A stretch of 13,568 nt of DNA from SAR202 cluster bacterium (GTDB lineage Bacteria > Chloroflexota > Dehalococcoidia > Lucifugimonadales > UBA826). The stretch is from the NCBI GenBank assembly GCA_009392675.1, contig VFFY01000050.1, positions 1 to 13,568 on the forward strand. Direction: 5' to 3'. A program made the translations under genes and the position numbers. Shown here piece after piece: positions 1 to 7,702 of this stretch. The stretch's first letter is position 1. The number at the start of each line of letters is the position of its first letter. Under the pieces are notes generated by a model that was not told the origin of the DNA, searched no databases, and was given only the letters and a program-made list of their open reading frames with translations.

Positions 1-3000
1 ACTTCTCCATCTCTTTCTCTCAAATTCCCGCTCATTTTAATTATTCGTCCCGGCTCCCATAACTCTGCAGTTTTATTAAGAACATCCTCCCACACTACTG
101 CCTCCAAGCTTCCATCTAAAACTTCTATATTTACCACCTTAAACGGCCTGTTGTCCCTCGTAAATCTGTCAACCACTGTGGAAATCTGCCCAGCCAAAAC
201 TGTGGACCTCGATGAGCTTCCACCTTGTAATTGTGTCAACATAACAGAGACATCTTTCCCAAATCCGCTAAGTAGTTTCCCGAGATTGCCTGCACCAGAA
301 ATGCTAATACCCATCAATTCCACCTCCCAAAGCCTTTTCTGATGATCCGAAGTAGATGTAAAAGGTATATCTATCGACGACAAGGCACTATTTACTGAAT
401 CCCCTAGCATTTCAAACATTGTCGACTGATTAGAATTTCGTATGTTAGCCTCATCTTGGGCTAAGGCACTAATGCGATCGCTTACTTCCAATAAGCCAGT
501 CCGATCCCCGAAACTATCGAAGGACCCTGACATCACCAAACATTCGATGGCTTTCCTATTTAGTGAACTGATATCCCCATCATGACATAACTTCTCTAAG
601 CTTTCATAAGGGCCATTTTGATCTCGTGAGTCCAAAAACGATCTTAATGCTTCTGAGCCTATATTTTTAATTGCAGCCAGTCCAAATCTTATTGCTTTCC
701 TAGATTCCTGGTTCTCTTCAATAGTAAACTTTGAATAGCTTCTGTTTATGTCTGGGGCCAATATCTCAATCCCCATCCTACGACAATCTGCTACAGCCGC
801 GATGAGACGATCCTTCTTGTCCATATATGAGTTCATAAATGAGGCCATGTATTCGGCTGGGTAATTAGCTTTCAGGTAGGCTGTCCAATATGAAACCATC
901 CCATAACTTACGCTATGCGCTTTATTAAAAGCATATCCTGCAAATGGTTCGATTAAATCAAAAACTTTAACTGCTAGCGACTCGGAATGGCCTTTATCTA
1001 ACGACCCAGTTATAAATTTTGTCTTCTCTTCCGCCATAATTTCCGGATCTTTTTTACCCATGGCCTTTCTCACTATATCTGCCTCTCCTAAAGAATAGCC
1101 CGCAAATTCCCTGGCAATGTGAAGCACCTGGTCTTGATACACAATAACCCCATAGGTTTCCTCCAGTATTTCCTCCATAGCGGGATGTATGTATGTAACT
1201 TTCTTACGCCCATGTTTTCCGTCAATAAAAGTACCTATATGATCCATTGGACCTGGCCTGAACAAAGCAATCATTGCAGCCACATCGCCAAGTGTAGAGG
1301 GTTTCAATTCTTTAATGTGACGAGTCATTCCCGAACTTTCTAGCTGAAACACACCAACAGTCTCACCTCTAGACAACATATCAAAGGTCATTTTGTCGTC
1401 TAAAGGTATTTTTTGAAGAGTTAAATTTATACCATGATTAAGCTTTATAAGTTTAAGGGTCTCGTCCAATACCGTTAAATTTACGAGACCTAAAAAGTCC
1501 ATTTTCAGAAGGCCTAAAGCTGCTACCGGTTCCATTGAATACTGGGTCATAACTGCACCTTCCTCATCCCCGCGTGAAGTGAATTCCAAAGGTACAACAT
1601 CATTCAAAGGTTCTTTTGATATAACCACCCCGGCGGCATGTAGGCTTTTATGCCTGGTGACTCCTTCAAGTTGTTTAGCAGTGTCCATAAGTTTTTTGAC
1701 ATCGGAACTTGTCTGGTAAACATTGTTAAGGTCTTGGCTTTCAAGCAAAGAAGATTCCAAATCTATATTAAGCCTTTCTGGAATCATCTTTGCAACCCTG
1801 TCGACACTTTCTAAGGACATACCCAAAGCCCGGCCTGCATCTCTGATGGATTGACGAGCCCCGAAGGTGCCAAACGTAATGATATGGGCTACGTGTTCTC
1901 TACCATAGCGAGCCGAACAGTAATTGATCACCTCCTGACGACGATCATCCTGAAAATCCATATCGATATCTGGCATTTCTTTCCGCTCGATATTCAAAAA
2001 TCTTTCGAAGACTAATTTGAATGGCATCGGGTCAACATCAGTCACACCTAAACAATAAAGTACAAGACTTGCGGCGGCACTTCCTCTGACTGTAAAAAAA
2101 ATTTCATTCTCTCTGACAAATTTAGCGATGTCCCAGACAACTAAAAAATAATCCGGAAAACTTGTCTGTTCTATTACTTTCAATTCGTATTCAAGTCGGG
2201 CTTTATATTCTTGGCTTTTATGTTGGACTTTTTCTTCATATCCTTTCCAACATATTTCGGCCAAATATTGATCCGAGGTCATGCCGCTGGGCACAGGGAA
2301 TTCTGGCAGCCTTGCTTGGGAAAAATCCAATTCCAATTCACACATCTCCGCAACCATTTCAGTATTGGCAATAGCATCAGGAGAGTCAGGAAAAAGTGAC
2401 ATCATTTCATCATGTGTTTTTAGATGATAAGAATCTTCCTCAAATCTCATCCTCCTATCATCTTGAATGTTGGTATTGGTTTGAATACATAGTAGAACCT
2501 CATGATCAATAGCATTTTGCTGGTCCACATAATGAGAATCATTTGTGGCGACCAATGGGATTTGTGTTTCAATATTTAGTCGTAATAAACCTTTGTTGAT
2601 TTCCGGTAATTCAGGAACACCGCCATGTTGCATCAACTCCAAAAAGTAAGAGCCAAAGACCTCTTTATACCATCCAGATACTGCTTTCGCCTCATCATAC
2701 CTCCCTTGTGCAATCAACCAGGGAACCTCTCCACTAGGGCAGCCTGATAATACTGCCAGTCCGGATGAATGAGCTTCAAGTAGTTCTCTATCTACTCTAG
2801 GTCGCCGGTAATAGCCCTCTAAATGTGAGGATGTAACCAATTTAACTAAATTTTTATAGCCAGTGGGGTTTTTTGCGAGGACCGTGAGGTGGTGTATTTT
2901 ATCGGATGGGTTACGGTCAAAGCGACTTCCCGTAGCAACATACATCTCACATCCAATTATTGGTTTTACTCCGTTCTTCTTGGCTTTTCGGTAAAAATCG

Positions 3001-3140
3001 ACTGCACCATAAAGGCCTCCATGGTCAGTTATAGCCAAACTTTTCATGCCTAGGGATGCCGCTTTATTAACTAAAGGGTCCAATCTTGCCAGTCCGTCCA
3101 ACATGCTGTATTCGGTATGCACGTGAAGATGTGTGAACAA
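1..3140 (-). CDS. dnaE: DNA polymerase III alpha subunit, C-terminus cut off by window edge
   Basis: Replicative DNA polymerase catalytic subunit (family C) that extends primers at the fork. The N-terminal PHP domain starts MFTHLHVHTEYSMLDG. Its likely metal ligands all seem present: H6, H8, D15, H40, E65, H83/H84, then later SGC and NDSH motifs. The polymerase core has PDIDMDF (D391, D393) and KMDFLG (D548), matching the E. coli catalytic aspartates D401, D403 and D555. The reading frame stays open for 1,046 codons and leaves the window in the C-terminal OB-fold region (after STVLAGQI). About 100-130 residues are probably missing compared with usual DnaE lengths. The start is TTG at 3140: an in-frame TAG lies at 3171-3173, no ATG or GTG lies between, and AAAGG sits 8 nt upstream. 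No intein or frameshift was seen. This is a DnaE-type rather than PolC-type enzyme, since no DEDD exonuclease insertion was seen in the PHP domain. Confidence 0.95.
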   Translation of the reverse strand, partial: MFTHLHVHTEYSMLDGLARLDPLVNKAASLGMKSLAITDHGGLYGAVDFYRKAKKNGVKPIIGCEMYVATGSRFDRNPSDKIHHLTVLAKNPTGYKNLVKLVTSSHLEGYYRRPRVDRELLEAHSSGLAVLSGCPSGEVPWLIAQGRYDEAKAVSGWYKEVFGSYFLELMQHGGVPELPEINKGLLRLNIETQIPLVATNDSHYVDQQNAIDHEVLLCIQTNTNIQDDRRMRFEEDSYHLKTHDEMMSLFPDSPDAIANTEMVAEMCELELDFSQARLPEFPVPSGMTSDQYLAEICWKGYEEKVQHKSQEYKARLEYELKVIEQTSFPDYFLVVWDIAKFVRENEIFFTVRGSAAASLVLYCLGVTDVDPMPFKLVFERFLNIERKEMPDIDMDFQDDRRQEVINYCSARYGREHVAHIITFGTFGARQSIRDAGRALGMSLESVDRVAKMIPERLNIDLESSLLESQDLNNVYQTSSDVKKLMDTAKQLEGVTRHKSLHAAGVVISKEPLNDVVPLEFTSRGDEEGAVMTQYSMEPVAALGLLKMDFLGLVNLTVLDETLKLIKLNHGINLTLQKIPLDDKMTFDMLSRGETVGVFQLESSGMTRHIKELKPSTLGDVAAMIALFRPGPMDHIGTFIDGKHGRKKVTYIHPAMEEILEETYGVIVYQDQVLHIAREFAGYSLGEADIVRKAMGKKDPEIMAEEKTKFITGSLDKGHSESLAVKVFDLIEPFAGYAFNKAHSVSYGMVSYWTAYLKANYPAEYMASFMNSYMDKKDRLIAAVADCRRMGIEILAPDINRSYSKFTIEENQESRKAIRFGLAAIKNIGSEALRSFLDSRDQNGPYESLEKLCHDGDISSLNRKAIECLVMSGSFDSFGDRTGLLEVSDRISALAQDEANIRNSNQSTMFEMLGDSVNSALSSIDIPFTSTSDHQKRLWEVELMGISISGAGNLGKLLSGFGKDVSVMLTQLQGGSSSRSTVLAGQISTVVDRFTRDNRPFKVVNIEVLDGSLEAVVWEDVLNKTAELWEPGRIIKMSGNLRERDGE

Positions 3141-3148
3141 GTGAACTA

Positions 3149-3153
3149 CCTTT
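3149..3153 (-). promoter_or_regulatory. Ribosome binding site that fixes the dnaE TTG start
   Basis: AAAGG on the minus strand, 8 nt before the TTG at 3140. The next in-frame stop upstream is TAG at 3171-3173, with no ATG or GTG in between, so TTG is the only standard start for the conserved N-terminus. Confidence 0.7.
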
Positions 3154-3213
3154 AAAAGTGATTTATGGACCTAATTACTGGAGAAGACGCCAATCAAATC
3201 ATTTAGTATGGGC

Positions 3214-3246
3214 TTACAGTGCCAGTATCATGTGATTATAGTGCCA
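3214..3246 (-). promoter_or_regulatory. Possible dnaE promoter with a direct repeat over the -10
   Basis: On the minus strand there is a perfect TATAAT (3240-3235). The only -35-like hexamer is weak: TTGCGC, 19 bp upstream. The sequence TGGCACTRTAA occurs twice, at 3246-3236 and 3224-3214, exactly 22 bp (about two helical turns) apart, and the upstream copy contains the -10. This could be an operator or chance. The rest of the 3141-3296 gap shows nothing else I can name. Confidence 0.35.
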
Positions 3247-3296
3247 AATGTATCTTGATGCGCAAGGTGTCGGGATATAAATTCAAGGTCAATCTC

Positions 3297-3329
3297 AAAA
3301 AAAAAGGCCCCCAGAACAATCTGGAGACC
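3297..3329 (-). terminator. Intrinsic terminator after groEL
   Basis: On the minus strand, GGTCTCCAGA, loop TTGT, then TCTGGGGGCC form a 10-bp stem with two G-T pairs. Nine T follow directly. It begins about 25 nt after the groEL stop, so it should end the groES-groEL transcript and separate it from dnaE. Confidence 0.9.
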
Positions 3330-3353
3330 TTTTCATTTTCTAATAGTTTCTTC

Positions 3354-4964
3354 TTAGTAGTCCATAGGAGGCATTGCTGGCGCCGGTGGGGCTGCTTCCG
3401 GAATATCACTTATCAAGGATTCTGTAGTCAGAACCATTGCAGCAACACTAGATGCATTTTCAATAGCAGCTCTCGTAACTTTTGCAGGGTCCATGATCCC
3501 TTCTTCTAATAAGTTCCCGTACACCCCAGTTTCTGCATCGTATCCATAGTCGCCATCACCTTTCAGGGTTTCGGCCAAAATGACCTCTCCTGAAACACCC
3601 GTATTCTCAGAAATCAACATAAGGGGTTTCACTAGAGCCGCTTTCAAAATATTGATCCCAGTCTGTTCATCCCCCTTGAGATCTAACCCGTCTAAGGACT
3701 CGCGTGCCCGAACCAAGGCCAGTCCACCACCTGGAACAATGCCTTCTTCCACGGCAGCTCTGGTTGCTGACAGGGCATCTTCAACTCGATTCTTCTTTTC
3801 TTTCAGCTCCACTTCTGTAGCAGCGCCCACCTTTATTATGGCGACACCACCTGACAATTTAGCAAGCCTTTCTTGAAGTTTTTCCCGGTCGAAATCAGAA
3901 GTGGTTTCTTCTATCTGAGCTCTAATTTGATTTATCCTTCCTTGAATCAGGCTTTCCTCGCCATGACCTTCAATAAAGGTGGTCTCCTCTTTGCTAGCAA
4001 CAACTCTACGTGCACGTCCGAGATCCTCAACTGTCACTGAATCCAACTTTCTTCCAATCTCTTCGCTAATTACTACCCCACCCGTCAAAATAGCCATGTC
4101 TTCCAACATTGCCTTCCTGCGATCGCCAAAACCAGGAGCCTTGACAGCAAGTACGTTCAAGGTACCTCGTAATTTGTTGACCACTAAGGTGGCTAATGCC
4201 TCACCTTCAATATCTTCCGCAATGATAATAACGTTCTTGCCTATTTGTAGAACCTTTTCTAGTGCTGGCAGCAAATCAGATACTGCCGAAACCTTCTTGT
4301 CGGTTATCAGTATGTAGGGGTCCTCAATGGATGATTCCATACGATCTTGGTCCGATATGAAGTAAGGGGATATATATCCCCGATCAATCTGCATTCCTTC
4401 AACGAATTCCTGTTCGTAATCAAGGCCCTTCGATTCCTCGACAGTGATTACACCATCTTTCCCAACCTTCTCCATAACGTCAGCTATGAGATTTCCCATG
4501 TCATCGTCGTGAGCAGACAAGGAAGCTACCTGACCAATCTGTACTCTTCCCTCAACTGGGGTAGACATATCTTGAACAGCAGCCCTCAACGTTACAACAC
4601 CCTTATCTATACCTCTCTTAATAGCCATTGGGTTCGCCCCGGCAGCTATGTTTTTGAAACCCTCATGGATGATAGCCTGTGCCAGTACTGTGGCAGTTGT
4701 GGTTCCATCCCCTGCTACATCATTGGTTTTGCTAGCAGCTTCTTTGAGAAGTTGTGCACCCATGTTTTCAAAGGCGTCTTCTAATTCAATTTCTTTCGCA
4801 ATGGTCACACCATCACTACAGACCTGTGGTGGTCCAAACTTCTTATCCAAGACAACATTCCGACCCCTTGGACCCAATGTGACCCCAACAGTATTAGCCA
4901 TGGTATCTATACCACGTTTCATTGCAGCTCTGGCGTCTTCACTGAAAGTCAGCTGTTTTGCCAT
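3354..4964 (-). CDS. groEL: Chaperonin GroEL (60 kDa chaperonin, Hsp60)
   Basis: ATP-driven folding chamber of the cytoplasm; forms double heptameric rings capped by GroES. The 536-residue length is normal. Visible signatures are the N-terminal VTLGPRGRNVVLD ATP-binding segment, D51 and the GDGTTTATVL motif with D86 (E. coli D52 and D87), and EEGIVPGGG in the C-terminal equatorial domain. The C-terminus ends in a Pro/Ala-rich stretch and PPMDY. It lacks the Gly-Gly-Met repeats of many GroELs, so the disordered tail inside the cavity differs. AGGAGG lies 5 nt before the ATG. The gene follows groES after about 32 nt and ends at a strong terminator, so the two form a bicistronic operon. Confidence 0.99.
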   Translation of the reverse strand: MAKQLTFSEDARAAMKRGIDTMANTVGVTLGPRGRNVVLDKKFGPPQVCSDGVTIAKEIELEDAFENMGAQLLKEAASKTNDVAGDGTTTATVLAQAIIHEGFKNIAAGANPMAIKRGIDKGVVTLRAAVQDMSTPVEGRVQIGQVASLSAHDDDMGNLIADVMEKVGKDGVITVEESKGLDYEQEFVEGMQIDRGYISPYFISDQDRMESSIEDPYILITDKKVSAVSDLLPALEKVLQIGKNVIIIAEDIEGEALATLVVNKLRGTLNVLAVKAPGFGDRRKAMLEDMAILTGGVVISEEIGRKLDSVTVEDLGRARRVVASKEETTFIEGHGEESLIQGRINQIRAQIEETTSDFDREKLQERLAKLSGGVAIIKVGAATEVELKEKKNRVEDALSATRAAVEEGIVPGGGLALVRARESLDGLDLKGDEQTGINILKAALVKPLMLISENTGVSGEVILAETLKGDGDYGYDAETGVYGNLLEEGIMDPAKVTRAAIENASSVAAMVLTTESLISDIPEAAPPAPAMPPMDY

Positions 4965-4996
4965 TACTTCCTCCTACTTTTTTCAGTTACAAATGA

Positions 4997-5290
4997 TTAT
5001 TTCTTAAATAGAATGTCGTCTTCTCTAAGCACTAAATATTCTATGTTTCCCTCTTTGTACTCTGTACCAGCGTACTTGGAATAAACGACACTATCGCCGA
5101 CCTCCAATTCCATTGGCACCCTAGCCCCTTCGTCTGTAAGCCTTCCAGGACCTACGGCAACAATTGTTCCTTCCTGTGGCTTTTCTTTAGCTGTATCGGG
5201 TATGTATATCCCTCCGGAGCTAACTTGCTCCTCGCCTTCCAAGGGTTCCACAACTACTCGGTTACCCAGCGGTTTGAAAGAAGTAGTCAT
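4997..5290 (-). CDS. groES: Co-chaperonin GroES (10 kDa chaperonin)
   Basis: Heptameric lid of the GroEL chamber. The 97 residues cover the whole family: FKPLGNRVVVEPL at the N-terminus, the mobile loop that contacts GroEL around residues 17-36 with SGGIYIPD, the GTIVAVGPGR strand, the GDSVVYSKYAGTE segment, and the C-terminal YLVLREDDIL. The ATG is preceded by AGGAGG with a 9-nt spacer. It is the first gene of the groES-groEL operon. I found no CIRCE-type inverted repeat (TTAGCACTC-N9-GAGTGCTAA) upstream, so control by HrcA is not supported by sequence. Confidence 0.99.
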   Translation of the reverse strand: MTTSFKPLGNRVVVEPLEGEEQVSSGGIYIPDTAKEKPQEGTIVAVGPGRLTDEGARVPMELEVGDSVVYSKYAGTEYKEGNIEYLVLREDDILFKK

Positions 5291-5409
5291 GAAAATAAAC
5301 CTCCTAGTCTACTTACTAAAACCTGTTTTATTGAATACCAATCTAACACTTATTCGAAAACTTTAAACAGTTCATCAAAAAAACGTGGTTATTGGCAAAT
5401 CGGCTTATA

Positions 5410-5439
5410 ATAGTAAGTCAGCTACAAAATCATTGTCAA
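5410..5439 (-). promoter_or_regulatory. Probable sigma-70-type promoter for groES-groEL
   Basis: Minus strand: a perfect TTGACA (5439-5434), an 18-bp spacer, then TACTAT (5415-5410), which matches 4 of 6 bases of the -10 consensus. Transcription would begin near 5403, giving a leader of about 110 nt before groES. The 207-nt gap (5291-5497) shows no CIRCE and no strong terminator for the upstream flavin reductase gene, so read-through from that gene is possible. Confidence 0.55.
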
Positions 5440-5497
5440 CAGCAATCTACTTTCAGTCTGAGCGGCTAGGAATCAATCGCTACTATGATTGCTACTG

Positions 5498-5977
5498 CTA
5501 TTGAGTAATAGTCATCCATTTACCGGTGTAGAACAAAAGTGGAGATCCCTCAGATATTTCGATTTCTGACACCTCACCAATGAAAACCGTATGATCGCCT
5601 TCCTTATGAGCATTAACAATCTGACAATCCATAGAAGCAAGTGAGCCTTCCAAGAAAGGAGTGCCGGTCTCAGTGAACCTAAACATTGCAGGGCTGATAA
5701 CGCCAGATGGTGGATCTGACTTGGCATAATATTCCGCTATGGCTTTTTGGCCTTCAGCCAGTATATTGATCCCAAATTTGCCAGTTGATTCAAGTATAGG
5801 GTAGGTTTTTGCAAAATGGCCCACGCATACCATTGCCAGCATAGGTTCAAGAGAAACTGAAGCGATACCGTTGGCAGTCATACCATGAACAGACCCGTTT
5901 TCCTCAACAGTGGTTATTAGAGAAACCCCCGTTGCGAAACTACCCCACGCCTTCCTAAAAAGATCGGAATTGGACAA
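5498..5977 (-). CDS. Flavin reductase-like FMN-binding protein
   Basis: Member of the flavin reductase-like domain family (HpaC/RutF/DIM6-NTAB type). These proteins bind FMN in a split-barrel fold and typically use NAD(P)H to supply reduced flavin to a two-component monooxygenase. The 159 residues are one domain: FATGV at 14-18, GMTAN at 32-36, SVSLEP at 40-45, FGINIL at 68-73, DCQIV at 117-121 and GDHTVFIGEV at 127-136. The start is TTG at 5977, supported by GGAGG 7 nt upstream. No monooxygenase partner is encoded in the window, so the partner must be elsewhere, or the protein has another flavin or heme role. It is transcribed divergently from the RAM-domain gene, and no clear terminator follows it. 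Confidence 0.88.
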   Translation of the reverse strand: MSNSDLFRKAWGSFATGVSLITTVEENGSVHGMTANGIASVSLEPMLAMVCVGHFAKTYPILESTGKFGINILAEGQKAIAEYYAKSDPPSGVISPAMFRFTETGTPFLEGSLASMDCQIVNAHKEGDHTVFIGEVSEIEISEGSPLLFYTGKWMTITQ

Positions 5978-5984
5978 GAGAAAA

Positions 5985-5989
5985 CCTCC
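5985..5989 (-). promoter_or_regulatory. Ribosome binding site supporting the TTG start of the flavin reductase
   Basis: GGAGG on the minus strand with a 7-nt spacer to TTG at 5977. The next in-frame Met is residue 33, which would remove conserved FATGV, so TTG is the better start. Confidence 0.7.
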
Positions 5990-6033
5990 AGATCACCCTT
6001 ATTTTTTTCTGCTCAACTACGGTAAACATAGCG

Positions 6034-6062
6034 ATTATATAAAACCGACCACTAATTGCCTA
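6034..6062 (-). promoter_or_regulatory. Probable promoter for the flavin reductase gene
   Basis: Minus strand: TAGGCA (6062-6057, 4 of 6), a 17-bp spacer, and a perfect TATAAT (6039-6034). The predicted leader is about 50 nt. Confidence 0.55.
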
Positions 6063-6098
6063 CAAAGGTAGAAAATTGAAACCGAATTGCCCTATTAA

Positions 6099-6128
6099 TT
6101 GACACCCATTCTTCCGGCAAAATAGAAT
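6099..6128 (+). promoter_or_regulatory. Probable promoter for the RAM-domain and acyl-CoA dehydrogenase genes
   Basis: Perfect TTGACA (6099-6104), 18-bp spacer, TAGAAT (6123-6128, 5 of 6). Transcription should start near 6135, about 43 nt before the ATG at 6178. No hairpin terminator or better promoter was seen in the 65 nt between the RAM gene and the first dehydrogenase, so this promoter may drive the unit through 10050. Confidence 0.6.
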
Positions 6129-6177
6129 TCACGTATATATATAGATTGAAAATCATTCAAGGTGTTTAATTCTTGGC

Positions 6178-6417
6178 ATGCCCACTACAGCTTATATTTT
6201 AATAGAGACTGCTGCAGGAAAAGCAGGAGATGTATCCAATGCCCTAATAGCCCTGGACGAGGTGGTCACTGTGGATGCTGTGATCGGTCCTTATGACATC
6301 ATTGCCGTCACAAACACAGAAGGACAAAACACAGTAGGGGATTTGGTAATATCAAAAGTGCATGTGATCCCAGGAATAGTAAGGACCGTTACATGCCTTG
6401 CTGTGACCCCTAGCTAA
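6178..6417 (+). CDS. Stand-alone Lrp/AsnC ligand-binding (RAM) domain protein
   Basis: A 79-residue protein equal to the C-terminal RAM (AsnC_trans_reg) domain of Lrp/AsnC regulators, without their N-terminal helix-turn-helix. The usual beta-alpha-beta-beta-alpha-beta order is visible: a first strand TAYILIET, the GKAGDVSNALIAL helix, VTVDAVIGPYDIIAVT with the typical G-x-Y-D turn, a second helix, and the last strand IVRTVTCLAV. Full Lrp proteins run about 150 residues. Such single domains form oligomers and in some cases bind amino acids, but they cannot bind DNA alone. It leads the dehydrogenase gene cluster after a likely promoter. AAGG is about 15 nt before the ATG, so the ribosome site is weak. 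Its role here, as a sensor or modulator, is unknown. Confidence 0.85.
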   Translation: MPTTAYILIETAAGKAGDVSNALIALDEVVTVDAVIGPYDIIAVTNTEGQNTVGDLVISKVHVIPGIVRTVTCLAVTPS

Positions 6418-6482
6418 AAAAGACCATACACAACATGCACATTGAATATAAGACTATGAACATAATTTTAAGGATTTAAAAG

Positions 6483-7655
6483 ATGGACTTTGAGTTTTCA
6501 AATCAAGAGCTTTCATTCAGAAATGAGCTGTCGGCATGGTTGAAAGAGGAGCTAGCAAATAGGCCTCACGAAGGTGGAGATGATGCAGATGCCGAATGGG
6601 CATTTGGACTAGAAATGCGCAAGAAACTCGCAGACAAAGGATGGCTCACAATGGCGTGGCCAGAGGAATATGGTGGACAAGGCGTCTCGCATATGATGCA
6701 GGTGGTTTTCGCTGAGGAAATGTCCTACAACCGAGCCCCTGGAAGGGATGTTTTCGGAACCCGAATGATGGCACCTACTCTGATGATACATGGAACAGAG
6801 GAACAAAAAAGAGAGTTTTTACCGCCGGTATCAAAAGGGGAAGTTCAGTGGTGCCAAGGCTATTCCGAACCAGAATCCGGATCTGATCTAGCCTCTCTTC
6901 AAACAAGGGCCGTAGAAGACGGCGATGATTTCATCATAAATGGCACCAAGATATGGACATCTAGCGCTCATCGTGCCGACCATATCATGGTACTCACAAG
7001 GACGGATCCAGACGCGCCAAAACATAGAGGCATTAGCTTTCTTTTATGTGATATGAATACGCCTGGGTTAACCGTTAATCCGATAATCAATATGGCAGGA
7101 GACCATGGTTTTAACATGGTCACCTTCGACAACGTAAGAGTGCCCAAAAAGAATCTCGTGGGTGAACAAAACAGGGGATGGTACGTTGGTGCTACTTTAC
7201 TGGATTTTGAAAGATCGGGAGTCGATTATTCAGCGGGAGGAAGAAGGGTTCTCGAAGAATTAATAGCATATGCGAAAGATAATGACCAAAACGGTTCGTT
7301 GATAGCTGATAATCCCATCATGCGCAACCGGTTGGCGGATCTTGCTATTGAAGTCGATGTTAGCCGGTTGATTTCGTACAACATTGCATGGATGCAAGGT
7401 GAAGGTCTTGTACCCAACAAAGAGTCATCAATGGGAAAAGTGGTCGGCACAGAGTTGCAACAGCATTTAAGCGAAACAGGAATGCAAATGCTAGGATTAC
7501 ACGGTCAATTGGAACCAGGTTCAAAATACGCTCCTATGCAGGGCAGAATAGAACATATGCATTTGACCAATGTTTCTGAAACAATACAGGCAGGCACTTC
7601 AGAAATTCAGAGAAACATAATAGCCACCCGGGGATTAGGGTTACCCCGAGGCTAA
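6483..7655 (+). CDS. Acyl-CoA dehydrogenase, catalytic-type subunit (paralog 1)
   Basis: FAD-dependent alpha,beta-dehydrogenation of an acyl-CoA thioester, first step of beta-oxidation-like pathways. The 390 residues give the normal N-terminal helical, middle beta and C-terminal helical domains: WLTMAWPEEYGG near 54-65, the FAD-contacting YSEPESGSD at 127-135, and the C-terminal AGTSEIQR. The MCAD-type base position (E in YEGT) is Ala370. E243 in DFERSG lines up with the alternative base of isovaleryl-CoA dehydrogenase (E254 in LERL), so E243 is the likely base. The usual RxxFG FAD-pyrophosphate motif is absent; NDQNGSL stands there. This pattern is known from heteromeric bacterial dehydrogenases such as mycobacterial steroid FadE pairs. 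AAGGA precedes the ATG. The substrate is unknown. Confidence 0.93.
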   Translation: MDFEFSNQELSFRNELSAWLKEELANRPHEGGDDADAEWAFGLEMRKKLADKGWLTMAWPEEYGGQGVSHMMQVVFAEEMSYNRAPGRDVFGTRMMAPTLMIHGTEEQKREFLPPVSKGEVQWCQGYSEPESGSDLASLQTRAVEDGDDFIINGTKIWTSSAHRADHIMVLTRTDPDAPKHRGISFLLCDMNTPGLTVNPIINMAGDHGFNMVTFDNVRVPKKNLVGEQNRGWYVGATLLDFERSGVDYSAGGRRVLEELIAYAKDNDQNGSLIADNPIMRNRLADLAIEVDVSRLISYNIAWMQGEGLVPNKESSMGKVVGTELQQHLSETGMQMLGLHGQLEPGSKYAPMQGRIEHMHLTNVSETIQAGTSEIQRNIIATRGLGLPRG

Positions 7656-7702
7656 CTAAAGTAGTAGAATCAGGAACCCTATATTGAAGGAGTACCTACA
7701 AA

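Noticed and set aside
151..2399. Short plus-strand open frames opposite dnaE
   Set aside because: The minus strand holds an uninterrupted DnaE frame with all catalytic motifs; these short frames have no independent support.
3580..5007. Long plus-strand open frames opposite groEL
   Set aside because: They are antisense shadows of a strongly conserved gene, have no ribosome sites or recognisable domains, and vanish as candidates once groEL is assigned.
5440..5497. Terminator after the flavin reductase gene
   Set aside because: Only a 5-bp CAATC/GATTG pairing with no T run is visible, too weak to call.
6418..6482. Separate promoter for the first dehydrogenase
   Set aside because: TTGAAT and AT-rich hexamers occur but with spacers of 13-15 bp, outside the normal range.
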